Shown here one piece after another: positions 8,424 through 17,044 of a DNA stretch of 63,924 nucleotides. The translations under genes and the position numbers were made by a program. The notes beneath the pieces are model-generated. The model ran no database searches and was not told the origin of the DNA. It was given only the letters and a program-made list of their open reading frames with translations. The stretch is from DASCNA01 sp036011305 (GTDB lineage Bacteria > Verrucomicrobiota > Lentisphaeria > Victivallales > GWF2-38-69), in NCBI GenBank assembly GCA_036011305.1, contig DASCNA010000037.1, forward strand, positions 1-63,924. The letters run 5' to 3'. Every line of letters starts with the position of its first letter. Position 1 is the stretch's first letter.

Positions 8424-9824
8424 TTATGTTTCAACTGCATTGCTTTTCAATGACCATGTCAATTCTTCTATATTTTTGAGTATTGATGTGATAAAATTTC
8501 TATTTTTAATATCTTTAATACCAATTCTCAGAACTGTTTTTCTAGAATCCATTCCTAATGCTGCAGGTATAATAAAATGATTTATTCTGATTGTGGATAG
8601 TTTTGGTATTACTTTTTTCCCTTTGTTTATAACATGCTTTTTAAGGTAAAAAATCAGATTATAGAAAACAAGAGATATCATAGCCATAACAGCTTCAGTA
8701 GCCCAGAAACTTTTGAGGTTAAATGAGTCAAGTCCAAATGAATATTTCAATTCTTTTATTACATTTTCATCGTTCGCTCTAGGCTTATATCTATCCCATA
8801 TTTCTTTGGGTGAGGATATCTCATCATTTGTTATCATTACACTGTATCTGTAGTTTTTAATCTCAGGAATATCAAAAAGCAATGACATATATTTTCCAGT
8901 AGCATTAGGTCTTTCATGTACCTCCTGTCTGACCGCTATATATCTTCTGTCTTTCTTCCATTTTTTATCAAGATGCCTAAATCTAAACTCTGTTATTTCT
9001 ATTCCATCTGCAAGTTTAATCCAGTTTTTTTGCTCAAGTATTTTCCTCTGGATAAGCTGACATATTGGTGATGATATAATATAAGAATAAGAGTTCCTTT
9101 CGAGATAAGTTATAAAATTTATCAGATAGAATCCTGAATCACAAATTACTTTTGAAACCTTAAAATCATTCCCAAGTACATTAACGGTCTGTGTAAAAAA
9201 ATCAATTATACCATTGCCGGCACTGGCATTACCTATTCTATTCCAGAGATTAATAACATAACCACATCCAAGAAAACCAATCATAGGGTTGTGAGAATTC
9301 CTGCCTCTTTTTTTTGGGTTATAACCTTTTACAGCACCTTCCTGGTTTCCGTAGCGGGTAATCACGCTTGAATCAAAACGAAGATCATCAGCTTTTACAT
9401 TCTCCCATTTCAATATTTCAAGTGAAAGTTTTCTCGCTTTGGATACTATATTATCCGATAAGCTAAAACTGTTCACCTTATTCCAAAATCTTGTATCTGA
9501 GCTGGGAGCTTTGGTAAATTTTGCTATACCAAAGCAACACCGAAATACTTCTTCTCCATGCCACCAAAGTGATGAATGAGAAAAACGTCTGCCACCAGAA
9601 AGAACTGTAATAAAAAGTGAAAGTACTTTGCTATATTTCGAAACACTGTTATTTGATGTATCTTCGATTGGAATATTATCTGTAACCCATTTCTCAAAAT
9701 TTAACTTCTCAAGATAATGAGAAATTATTGAAGCTATACCACCCCAGGATGTTAAATTTTTAGATGTGAATTCTACTGCTACTGGAATATTTTTACTCTT
9801 GGTTTTATTGTTATTACGTTGCAT
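8424..9824 (-). CDS. IS1380-family transposase (DDE)
   Basis: This 466-residue DDE transposase carries the family hallmark RYGNQEGAVKGYNPKKRGR (158-176) right after the first catalytic Asp, D151 in RFDSSV. The second Asp is D229 in VICDSGF, and the Glu is E353 in NDENVIKELK. All three catalytic residues are intact and the reading frame is unbroken, so the element may still be active. The enzyme acts on its own terminal inverted repeats by cut-and-paste transposition. It lies in the most disturbed stretch of the window, next to a partial gene duplication and a frameshifted transporter. Confidence 0.93.
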   Translation of the reverse strand: MQRNNNKTKSKNIPVAVEFTSKNLTSWGGIASIISHYLEKLNFEKWVTDNIPIEDTSNNSVSKYSKVLSLFITVLSGGRRFSHSSLWWHGEEVFRCCFGIAKFTKAPSSDTRFWNKVNSFSLSDNIVSKARKLSLEILKWENVKADDLRFDSSVITRYGNQEGAVKGYNPKKRGRNSHNPMIGFLGCGYVINLWNRIGNASAGNGIIDFFTQTVNVLGNDFKVSKVICDSGFYLINFITYLERNSYSYIISSPICQLIQRKILEQKNWIKLADGIEITEFRFRHLDKKWKKDRRYIAVRQEVHERPNATGKYMSLLFDIPEIKNYRYSVMITNDEISSPKEIWDRYKPRANDENVIKELKYSFGLDSFNLKSFWATEAVMAMISLVFYNLIFYLKKHVINKGKKVIPKLSTIRINHFIIPAALGMDSRKTVLRIGIKDIKNRNFITSILKNIEELTWSLKSNAVET

Positions 9825-10046
9825 AATTTAATCTCTTTTAGAAGTTTATTTGAAATCTATACAACTAAAACAAATTAAAGTATTTATGCAACTCTAACTT
9901 TTACTTTTTTTATCCAACTGCATTATTTGGGTTAATAGAAAGCTGGTCTACAATGGGTGAAGTAAATATTGATAAGTACTGTAATAAAAAAAACAGTATG
10001 AATAGAAAAAACAAGTAAAAATAAATACATAAAGAAAGTTTAATTA

Positions 10047-10214
10047 ATGAAAATCACAAATAAAATATGCAAATTATTTTCCTTCATAAAAAAAATAAAT
10101 GAAGAAATGACATATTTATACAGTACTCAATATAAGCTTGATTATTATGAGCTTGACTATTGCTGCAATGGAAGTAAGAGAATAGGTATAGAAGAAGGAA
10201 AGAGTGACAAATAA
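10047..10214 (+). CDS. Hypothetical 55-residue protein
   Basis: This is a short open frame from ATG 10047 to TAA 10212. The peptide is rich in Lys, Tyr and Glu, with a CC pair and no hydrophobic segment. The nearest purine-rich sequence, AAAGAAAG, is a weak ribosome-binding site. No family is recognised. It could be a decayed piece of a larger gene or a chance frame in the 9825-10595 region, which otherwise holds only an inverted repeat and an orphan terminator. Confidence 0.2.
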   Translation: MKITNKICKLFSFIKKINEEMTYLYSTQYKLDYYELDYCCNGSKRIGIEEGKSDK

Positions 10215-10286
10215 GGTAAGTTAGATGTGCAGATGAAGGATAGTGAACTGCTTTCTTTTCCTAGACCGAATTACCATAAGGTTAAG

Positions 10287-10353
10287 GTGTATAAAATATC
10301 TGAATTACGTTTAATTTCTAGCTTGATCCATACCTTCAGCATATTTTATACAC
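10287..10353. repeat. Inverted repeat with 13-bp perfect arms
   Basis: GTGTATAAAATAT (10287-10299) and ATATTTTATACAC (10341-10353) are perfect inverse copies 41 bases apart. Similarity extends outward, and a CTGAA/TTCAG pair lies just inside. The inner sequence shows no gene. It could be the two ends of a collapsed insertion element or a folded RNA. Confidence 0.5.
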
Positions 10354-10463
10354 TTATATCACTGGTCCAAAAAAACGGAAGCATTACATAGAGAGGATAA
10401 TGATGAATTAATTAATTTAACATATCTTTAATTGTTAAGTCCTGTTTATAATATAAATAAAAT

Positions 10464-10486
10464 GCCCCCTGTAATAAAAAGGGGGC
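10464..10486. terminator. Strong GC-rich terminator hairpin with no gene before it
   Basis: GCCCCCT and AGGGGGC form a perfect 7-bp stem around a 9-base loop, followed by TAATTTATTT on the plus strand and ATTTTATTT on the minus strand. The nearest plausible plus-strand gene is the doubtful ORF at 10047-10214. That suggests a real gene upstream has been lost. Confidence 0.65.
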
Positions 10487-10653
10487 TAATTTATTTGTTA
10501 TGAATTATGTATAAAAATCTAAAGTTTGATCTAGATTCTTGTGATAATCTGAACGGATTTTAGTATTAACTATTTAGAAGAATAGTTATTCTTTTTTGAT
10601 AAAATCAATTTTAAGATTATTAAGACCAGAAAAATTTAGGAACTTGAGTATAT

Positions 10654-12167
10654 ATGGATATGGTCAAATTGAAGAAAACCTGTTTGTTGTTTGGAATCAG
10701 TTTATTAACTTTTACAGGCTATTTGGATGCTACTATTGTCAGTACTGCATTGCCCTCGATACAATCCAGCCTGAATATGTCGATGACACAGCTTCAGTGG
10801 ATATTGAATGCCTTTTTATTGGGAATCGCCGCATCCATGGCAAGCATGGGCCGTGTGGGGGATATTTATGGGCGCAGGAAAGTATTTTACATTGCTGTAG
10901 CCATTTTCGCTCTAGCCTCTATAGGTGCAGGTTTATCTACATCACCTATTTTTCTAATATTTTGTAGAGGAATACAGGGAATCACAACTGGGGCCGTTAT
11001 TCCCATAGGAATCGCCCTGATTCAAACCAGCCACAAACCTGAAGATGTTGCTAAGGCTATGGGGATATTCAGTAGTATCACTGGTGCCGGTTTAGCTATT
11101 GGGCCGGTTGCTGGCGGTGCCTTAGTTTATGCTTTTGGATGGCGAGGAGTTTTCTTTATAAATGTCCCTTTTGTTTTAGCTGGATTTTTGCTATGCCTAT
11201 TCAGTGTTGAAGAATCGAGAAGTAGTACCGAAATATCACTAGATTATTTAGGCGTTTTATTCTTGACTATTACGATAGTAGGCGTCGTTTTTGGTGTGGT
11301 TGAGGCTGCTAACTATGGGTGGAATTCACTTAATGTTATTATTAGTTTTATTGTTAGTGTTATATCATTGATAGGATTGGTTCTTGTTGAACATAAGGTG
11401 AAACATCCTATTTGGGAGGGTGGTTATTTAAAAACAGGATTTTTATCACCTGTGTATTATATTGCATTGTGGCCGGCGGTATAATGGGCGTGATGCTATT
11501 TATTGATCCTCTGTATATACATATTATTTTAGGACAGTCTCATTTTAAGACAGGTTTGATTTTTTTCACAATACCGATGGTTGTGGTTTTTGGTTCTTAT
11601 ATTATTGGATACCTGAATCACCTTTTTGGGTCTAAAAAACTATTGATGGCTGGGGCAATTGCATGTCTTTTGTCTTCAATCGGTCATATGATATTAAAAT
11701 CTCAAATGAATTATTGGATCATGATACCAACTTTTTTACTCTTGGGGATTGGGTGGGCTATCGGAAACACTGTACCGGCTACTTTTGTAGGGAAAAGTGT
11801 AAATAGTGACCATGTGGGAGTTGCTGTTGGCGCTATGTTTACTTTTTGGAATATTTCAGCATCAGTGTTCTTAGCTATAGCTGTGACTGTTTTTCATACA
11901 AGGGCAACTGCGAGTATTCTAACTCAATTTGCGCAGAATAATTTAAAAATAGATACAGTGCAGCAGAAACTTTTAGAGCTCTTTGTGGCTCAACCAGATA
12001 AGTTGCAATCGACGGTCAACCAATTTGGAAGAAGTCAAAATCTAATTATAGATATTTTTAAAGATGGATTTATGTCAGGTCAACACATGATGTATCTCTT
12101 ACCATTGATTTTTAGTGTAATATCTTTGATTGCAATCATGTTTTTTCTGCAAAAAAAAGATTCATAA
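10654..12167 (+). pseudogene. DHA2-type MFS drug transporter, frameshifted
   Basis: Two overlapping frames encode one 14-helix DHA2 (EmrB/QacA-like) drug:H+ antiporter. The first (10654-11484) carries helix 1 with LDATIVSTALPSIQ, the motif A region GRVGDIYGRRK, and motif C GAGLAIGPVAGG. The second frame (continuing from about 11412 to 12167) supplies helices 8-14. The natural junction is near PIWEGG followed by LFKNRIFI, around 11415-11430 in GGGAGGGTGGTTATTT. A single missing base there restores one protein of about 500 residues. The frame before it is 1 and after it 0, consistent with a one-base deletion. Both halves are otherwise well preserved, so the lesion is recent, or a sequencing error. 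The region looks less AT-rich than its neighbours, which fits horizontal acquisition. Confidence 0.8.
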
Positions 12168-12215
12168 ATAAATAAAATTGTTCATTAATTACAAGTCCAA
12201 AATACTTTATAGTTT

Positions 12216-12383
12216 TTATTGTGGATTAATCAATCTAAGTGGTATTATAGAATTTGAAGTTTTGAAGAAATCTAAGATTCTTTGATTAAAACGTAGAAGA
12301 ACCCAATTTAAAATACGCTGCTTTGCTGTATGGGGGTCATTTCTGTATTCTCCACTGAATATTAATAATAAAATTCGAGAATA
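12216..12383 (-). pseudogene. Fragment of an unrecognised protein gene
   Basis: On the minus strand a frame without a start codon runs from just after a TAG (12384-12386) to TAA at 12216-12218. It encodes about 55 residues, including SGEYRNDPHTAKQRILNW and LLRFNQRILDFF. The composition is protein-like and clearly less AT-rich than the surrounding spacer, which argues for a gene remnant rather than noise. I cannot assign a family. Otherwise 12168-12578 contains no recognisable feature. Confidence 0.3.
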
Positions 12384-12590
12384 CTAGAATTTAACGGCTA
12401 AAATGTGGTGTAACTAGATGGTGCAGATTTTACACTTAATTTTTAATATCCATACCTACATTCTAAATTCTTATATAACGTTTCGATTACATAACTTTTA
12501 TTTTGAATTTTTAGTCCTATTTTATTTAATCAACAGATAGTTAAATAATTATTTGAATCAACAATTCGTATATTATAAGTGAGGCGAAAA

Positions 12591-13064
12591 ATGAGAATGA
12601 AAGAAAGAGAAATAACTGACAAAACAATTATCGAAAAAATAATTAGAGATTCAGATATCTGTCGTTTAGGTCTTGCTTATAAAGATGAAGCTTATATTGT
12701 CCCTTTGAATTTCGGTTACGCAGATAATGTTATTTACATGCATACAGGAAAGACAGGCAAAAAGATTGAAATGATTAAAGGTAATAACAGCGTCTGTTTT
12801 GAAATGGAAATAAATACTAAAGTAGTGAAGGGAAATATTCCATGTAAATGGACAGAGCATTTTCAAACTGTAATAGGCAGAGGTAAAATTTATTTTATTG
12901 AAGAGAAAGCAGAAAAAGTTAAAGCTCTCGATATTATTATGAACCATTACGGAAACAGTGAGAATGAATTTCCTGATGCCGCATTGAAAGTAACTGCCGT
13001 TTTAAAAATTGAGATAGATGAAATGACTGGCAAGCAGTCAGGATATCCCGAACTCAGTAAATAA
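12591..13064 (+). CDS. Pyridoxamine 5'-phosphate oxidase family (NimA-like) flavoprotein
   Basis: This is a split-barrel flavin-binding protein of 157 residues. The motif CRLGLAYKDEAYIVPLNFGY, followed by IYMHTGKTGKKIEMI, is typical of the PNPOx-like/NimA group, which binds FMN and often reduces nitro compounds or quinones. The start is placed at ATG 12591 because GAGG at 12581-12584 sits 6 bases before it. An in-frame GTG at 12579 overlaps that ribosome-binding site and is less likely. It is monocistronic. The physiological substrate is unknown. A nitroreductase-family gene lies 1.2 kb away on the other strand. Confidence 0.85.
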   Translation: MRMKEREITDKTIIEKIIRDSDICRLGLAYKDEAYIVPLNFGYADNVIYMHTGKTGKKIEMIKGNNSVCFEMEINTKVVKGNIPCKWTEHFQTVIGRGKIYFIEEKAEKVKALDIIMNHYGNSENEFPDAALKVTAVLKIEIDEMTGKQSGYPELSK

Positions 13065-13075
13065 CAGCATTGTAG

Positions 13076-14278
13076 TTATTTCAAACTTAACAGGGATATT
13101 GTTTCAAAATGGGCAGTGCGCGGAAACATGTCAATTAATCTTGAATGCTCTACGTTATAGTCAACATTTTTTAGCATGTTAATATCTCTGCAAAGAGTAT
13201 CTGCTGAACAGGATATATATATAATATATTTGGGTTTGTTTTTACATAATATTTGAGTGAAATCTTTTGACAATCCTGTTCTTGGCGGATCAAGAATTAC
13301 AGCTGTATTATTATTATCAACCCTGTTTAGAATCTGCCCCGATGTTGCTTTAGCATCCCCCGCTATAAATTTTATATTTTTCACATTGTGTATTTCAGCA
13401 TTTATTTTTGCTGTCTCTATAGCCTTTTCATCTATTTCAGTAGCATAAACTGTTTTGCCAGTATATTTGGCTGCAATGATTCCGAAAATTCCTACCCCGC
13501 AGTAAATATCAATTAGGTGTTTAAACTCTATATTATCGAATATTTTTAAAAGTTCACCTATAATTTTGTCATGTTGTGCAGGGTTTACCTGAAAAAATGA
13601 AGAAAGAGGTACTTTGAAAATTCCATGTTCAGTAGTTTCTGTCAATAATTTGTCTTTATTATAATCATTATTAAAAATAGTTACTCCATTATTTTTAGTG
13701 TATCTAAAAGTAGTTCTATTATTGATAATATAATTTTTTTCTCTCTGGATACAGCTTAAAGCTTCATTAATCTTTTTGTGTGCCAGATAGCAATGATTTG
13801 TATTCAGTATTGTTCTGTTGTCGTTTGAGTAATAACCAAAAAGAGAATTCTTATTACCTGAATGAAGTACAATTTTGTTCCTGTAGTATAATTCATTATC
13901 AGCCTGCACAGGTACTTTTATGATATTTTCAGTAACTCCGGAAAATTTTTTAAAAAGCTCTGTAAGCTGTCTATTTTTAAATTCAACTTCGTTTTTATAT
14001 TCAACATTTTGGTATATGCACCCGGGGCAATATTTATTACCGTTATTATTTGGCGAATATGCCAAAGGACATACAGGTTGTATTCTTATTGGAGATGTTT
14101 TTAGTATTTCGACTAAAGAGCATATTAAGTATTTTTTTTTCTGTTTTGTAACTTTTGCTAAAATTTCTTCTCCTGGGAGAGTGCCTGGAATAAAACAGAC
14201 TAACCCTTCATTTCTTCCGATTCCATCGCCTCCGAAACCTAAAGTATCTATTTTTATTTTAATAATATTGTCATTCAT
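13076..14278 (-). CDS. rlmD: RlmD/TrmA-family 23S rRNA (uracil-5-)-methyltransferase
   Basis: This is a 400-residue class of SAM-dependent RNA m5U methyltransferase. It has an N-terminal TRAM domain (about 1-60). A [4Fe-4S] ligand set follows: C70, C84, C87 and C162, the same arrangement as E. coli RumA/RlmD though with a longer gap after the first Cys. The SAM pocket reads DIYCGVGIFGIIAAK (256-270). The motif LDPPRTGLS leads to the nucleophile C356 in YISCSADTL. The C-terminal TAHFETISLL carries the general-base Glu. It is probably co-transcribed with the nitroreductase gene 16 bases upstream. The family is sure. Whether U1939, U747 or another uridine is the target is not determinable here, so the symbol is provisional. 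Confidence 0.85.
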   Translation of the reverse strand: MNDNIIKIKIDTLGFGGDGIGRNEGLVCFIPGTLPGEEILAKVTKQKKKYLICSLVEILKTSPIRIQPVCPLAYSPNNNGNKYCPGCIYQNVEYKNEVEFKNRQLTELFKKFSGVTENIIKVPVQADNELYYRNKIVLHSGNKNSLFGYYSNDNRTILNTNHCYLAHKKINEALSCIQREKNYIINNRTTFRYTKNNGVTIFNNDYNKDKLLTETTEHGIFKVPLSSFFQVNPAQHDKIIGELLKIFDNIEFKHLIDIYCGVGIFGIIAAKYTGKTVYATEIDEKAIETAKINAEIHNVKNIKFIAGDAKATSGQILNRVDNNNTAVILDPPRTGLSKDFTQILCKNKPKYIIYISCSADTLCRDINMLKNVDYNVEHSRLIDMFPRTAHFETISLLSLK

Positions 14279-14294
14279 TGTTTATCCTGAATAT

Positions 14295-14849
14295 TTATCT
14301 GAAATTCCATTTATCTATTGAGTATATTTGGTTTAGGGATTTTTTTTCAGGTTGATGACCATCTCCGTCGGGATATCCAATACTTAAAAGTGATAATACT
14401 TTGACCCTTTTTGGAATTGATAATATTTTTTTTACCTGTTTTTCATTAAACCAGCCGATCCAGCAGGTTCCTAAATTATAGGATTGTGCTGCCAGTACTA
14501 AATGTTCACCTGCTATTCCAATATCTATCGGATAATATTGTACTTTAGACAGCAGTGGAGCAATCTTATGAGTAATCAATGAAGTTTCAGCGCACATTAC
14601 GATAATAACGGGAGCTTTTTTCAACCATGGCATGGGGAGTCCTGGCAGTAAACCTCTATCACAAATATTTTTTTTGAGTAAAGAATCTCTAACTACTAAA
14701 AATTTCCAGGGTTGTTTATTACATGCTGATGGAGCAAGGCGGGTCGCTTCCAGACAATCTTCAATTATATTATCAGATATACCTTTATCCAGATAATTTC
14801 TACAGCTGTATCTCTTATTAACAAGATTTATAAATTCACTATATTTCAT
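14295..14849 (-). CDS. Nitroreductase-family FMN oxidoreductase
   Basis: This is a 184-residue flavoprotein. Its start, YSEFINLVNKRYSCRNYLDK, is the classic family opening in which the Arg-Ser-Arg-like segment binds FMN phosphate (here R-Y-S-C-R). ATRLAPSACNKQPWKFLVV forms part of the FMN site. The C-terminal IGYPDGDGHQPEKKSL is the usual ending. Members reduce nitroaromatics, quinones or flavins with NAD(P)H, and some act in anaerobic redox balance. It leads a two-gene minus-strand unit with the RNA methyltransferase gene downstream. The functional link between the two is unclear. Confidence 0.87.
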   Translation of the reverse strand: MKYSEFINLVNKRYSCRNYLDKGISDNIIEDCLEATRLAPSACNKQPWKFLVVRDSLLKKNICDRGLLPGLPMPWLKKAPVIIVMCAETSLITHKIAPLLSKVQYYPIDIGIAGEHLVLAAQSYNLGTCWIGWFNEKQVKKILSIPKRVKVLSLLSIGYPDGDGHQPEKKSLNQIYSIDKWNFR

Positions 14850-15346
14850 ATCAAAATTATATTAAAAAAATATTATTACGTATTCTAATATAACTTAGCT
14901 TTAATAGTTAATACTTTCTAACAATAATTTATTTTTGATTTTTTTTTATAAAAATACTATGAATATTTATTTATTGTTATACTATAATTTTCGTGAAAAT
15001 AATAACTACAACTGATTTTTGCTAAATCATATTGCTTAAATAGAGCGAACTGTGGAAGGTTTGTTTTGATTAATGAAAAGTGAAAAGTGAAAAATCTTTA
15101 ATAAATACTCTAAATAAAAATATAAATAGATACTGTGCAGTTTTGTGTAAGAAATATATAGCAATTATATATGCAGAATTCATATTCTTTATGACATTTA
15201 TAATACATAAAACACTAGTTAAACATTTTATAAAATACACAATACTATAACCTGAAATAAACAAACGACAGCTGACAAACCGCACGAAGTGCGATGATTT
15301 TAAGATACATAAAAGTATCGAACTAAACCAAAATAAGGAGAAGTTA
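14850..15346. other. Intergenic region with a 5'-UTR hairpin
   Basis: About 500 AT-rich bases lie between divergent genes. A short direct repeat of GTGAAAA lies at 15073-15094. A perfect 5-bp hairpin, CGCAC-GAA-GTGCG (15281-15293), sits about 54 bases before the adaptor start. A clean AAGGAG ribosome-binding site precedes ATG 15347. A minus-strand open frame here overlaps the adaptor gene and lacks protein features. Confidence 0.35.
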
Positions 15347-16927
15347 ATGAAAAGAGGGGCATTGTGTGCTGTAGGAATTTTAAGTATTGGGCTATTCAGT
15401 TTGGGATGTTTTGCTGCAATTCCGGTAACTGATTTCACCGTTAAAAAACTTACACCTGTAGATGTTTTTTTTGTCGGTAAAACCAAACCGCTGGATAAAG
15501 TTACACTGGGATTTGATATTCAGGGTAAAATAGAGAGGACAAAGCAGGTTGGAGATATAGTTCATTCTCCTATTTTTGATGGCAGTGGCAAAGAATTGAG
15601 AAAGGGTACAGTTGTTGCTGCTCTATACAAGCAACGTCAGAAATTTGAACTTAATGCTGCTGAAATGAATGTCAAAATTGCTAAATATGATTTAAAGCAG
15701 TCTTTGGATGATTATAAAAGAAATCAGCTTATGATCAAGAAAAATGCTATCAGCCGTAAGGCGCATGACGAATCAAAAATTGAAGTAATGAAAGCCAAAA
15801 TGACCCTTGATAATGCTGAAAACAGTTTATCTCAGGCAAAATATAATTTGGCCGCAACAGACATAATTACTCCTTTTACTGGGATTGTTTCTCAGGTTTT
15901 GAGAGGTAAGAATCTTGGAACAGGAGATGATGGTGAGGTAATAGAAGTTGTGAGAATGAATCCTATGCTGGTGGAAATACCATTTGCACCAGAACTTATT
16001 GATAGACTGGGTAAACAGGATGTTGTAAAAGTATATCCTCCTGGAATGTCCAAACCTGTTCCTACATGGGTTGAATTTGAATCTTTCGGAATACAGAATT
16101 TAGAAGTTTATGTCCCAAATAAGCTGATTTCGGAAACTTATTTAACACCTGAACAGAGGAAGCTTCCTAAAGTCTACGAAGTATTTCCGGTAATGCCTAT
16201 TGTCAATTCAAATACAGCAGATATACATGATGTAGATTTTAAGGACAGTAACGGTAAATCTCCTTTAGCAATTCCTGTTGAAGCTTTGCATAGAGATAAG
16301 AACGGATCATATGTTTTTATAGCACAAAACCAAAGATGTTTCTCGCTTAAAGAAGGAATAGATAAAGAGTTTACTGTTAAAAAAGTATATGTTGAATTAG
16401 GAAATATAAGACGCTATTTCAATATTGGAAATAAATCCGGTGTGCAGGTGACATCGATCAAAAATGGATCAGTTAAAGAAGGTGATATTGTTGTTCTTCA
16501 TGGAGACAAATCAATAAAAAACGGTTCTAAGGTTGTGAGAGAAGAGCAGCGCTGGATGTTTTACCCTGATCAAAAAGTCAAAATAGAGATACCTGCAATC
16601 AGCGGTCCTGGATTTTATGTTCCTAAAGATGCCATTATTCATCAAGCGGCCGGAAGCAATTTTGTATATGCAGTAGAAGGAAATAAGGCAAAACTGATTA
16701 AGGTCGGAATAACCGGTCTGAGTCCGGATAATTATTCTATTCTTGGTAATGGAATAAAAGAAGGTACTAAAATAATAGTAGTTAAAGATAAAAGCAAAAT
16801 CGATCAATTGTATGACGGTGCTGAAATAAAGGTAACTAATACATTACCTCCATTAACGCGCATAGAACACAAGCGCGCTTATAATGCAGTTATTCCTTTA
16901 GACTCTATTAAATTCTTTAATAACTGA
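15347..16927 (+). CDS. HlyD/RND-type periplasmic adaptor protein without a pump gene
   Basis: This is a 526-residue exported protein with a signal peptide at about 1-24 (basic MKRG, hydrophobic core, then CFAA). A split barrel-sandwich (biotinyl-lipoyl-like) domain surrounds an alpha-helical hairpin of about 70 residues (roughly 95-165), rich in Lys, Asp and Glu heptads. DIITPFTGIVSQVL is the usual return strand. Two beta-barrel-type domains then follow, the last with VPKDAIIHQAAGSNFVYAVEG, typical of RND adaptors. The protein is longer than common adaptors (about 350-400) because of an extra membrane-proximal region. Neither an RND transporter nor a TolC gene follows: a terminator ends the transcript. 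Two further orphan adaptors lie at 29465 and 30800. Confidence 0.75.
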   Translation: MKRGALCAVGILSIGLFSLGCFAAIPVTDFTVKKLTPVDVFFVGKTKPLDKVTLGFDIQGKIERTKQVGDIVHSPIFDGSGKELRKGTVVAALYKQRQKFELNAAEMNVKIAKYDLKQSLDDYKRNQLMIKKNAISRKAHDESKIEVMKAKMTLDNAENSLSQAKYNLAATDIITPFTGIVSQVLRGKNLGTGDDGEVIEVVRMNPMLVEIPFAPELIDRLGKQDVVKVYPPGMSKPVPTWVEFESFGIQNLEVYVPNKLISETYLTPEQRKLPKVYEVFPVMPIVNSNTADIHDVDFKDSNGKSPLAIPVEALHRDKNGSYVFIAQNQRCFSLKEGIDKEFTVKKVYVELGNIRRYFNIGNKSGVQVTSIKNGSVKEGDIVVLHGDKSIKNGSKVVREEQRWMFYPDQKVKIEIPAISGPGFYVPKDAIIHQAAGSNFVYAVEGNKAKLIKVGITGLSPDNYSILGNGIKEGTKIIVVKDKSKIDQLYDGAEIKVTNTLPPLTRIEHKRAYNAVIPLDSIKFFNN

Positions 16928-16987
16928 TAACTTTATTAACCAGCGGGATGCTTATGAGTTAATGGTATTCTGCATGTAATATGATTT

Positions 16988-17019
16988 AAAAAAGTGCTGG
17001 ATCTTTCCAGCGCTTTTTT
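16988..17019 (+). terminator. Rho-independent terminator after the adaptor gene
   Basis: AAAG-T-GCTGG and CCAGC-G-CTTT pair around a short ATCTTT loop, followed directly by a run of T. It ends the single-gene transcript of the 15347 adaptor and lies between convergent genes. Confidence 0.8.
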
Positions 17020-17044
17020 CTTATCTTTATGGAGCTGTAGAAAA

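Larger units (their letters stand above)
8163..9892 (-). mobile_element. IS1380-family insertion sequence, ends tentative
   Basis: An apparently intact IS1380-type transposase defines the element. The ends are not certain. The best inverted match I can see is TTGCATAACTA at 8164-8174 against TATTTATGCAA at 9881-9891 (10 of 11 paired), which would give a 1.73-kb element, a normal size for this family. I see no convincing 4-5 bp target duplication outside these sites. If these ends are right, the 24-residue ORF at 8239-8313 lies inside the element. Confidence 0.35.

Noticed and set aside
9953..10018. 21-codon frame beginning MGEVNIDKY
   Set aside because: Weak ribosome-binding site, low complexity and no sign of conservation.
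10596..10967. Open frame in another register inside the drug transporter
   Set aside because: The frame at 10654 encodes the unmistakable DHA2 protein; this one is a shadow with implausible composition.
12579..12590. GTG start for the PNPOx-like protein
   Set aside because: It overlaps the GAGG ribosome-binding site of the ATG at 12591.
15073..15094. Short direct repeats of GTGAAAA as a regulatory array
   Set aside because: Too short and simple in AT-rich DNA; no matching copies near other starts.
15070..15486. Minus-strand open frame over the adaptor start
   Set aside because: It overlaps the well-supported adaptor gene, has no ribosome-binding site and shows no domain pattern.
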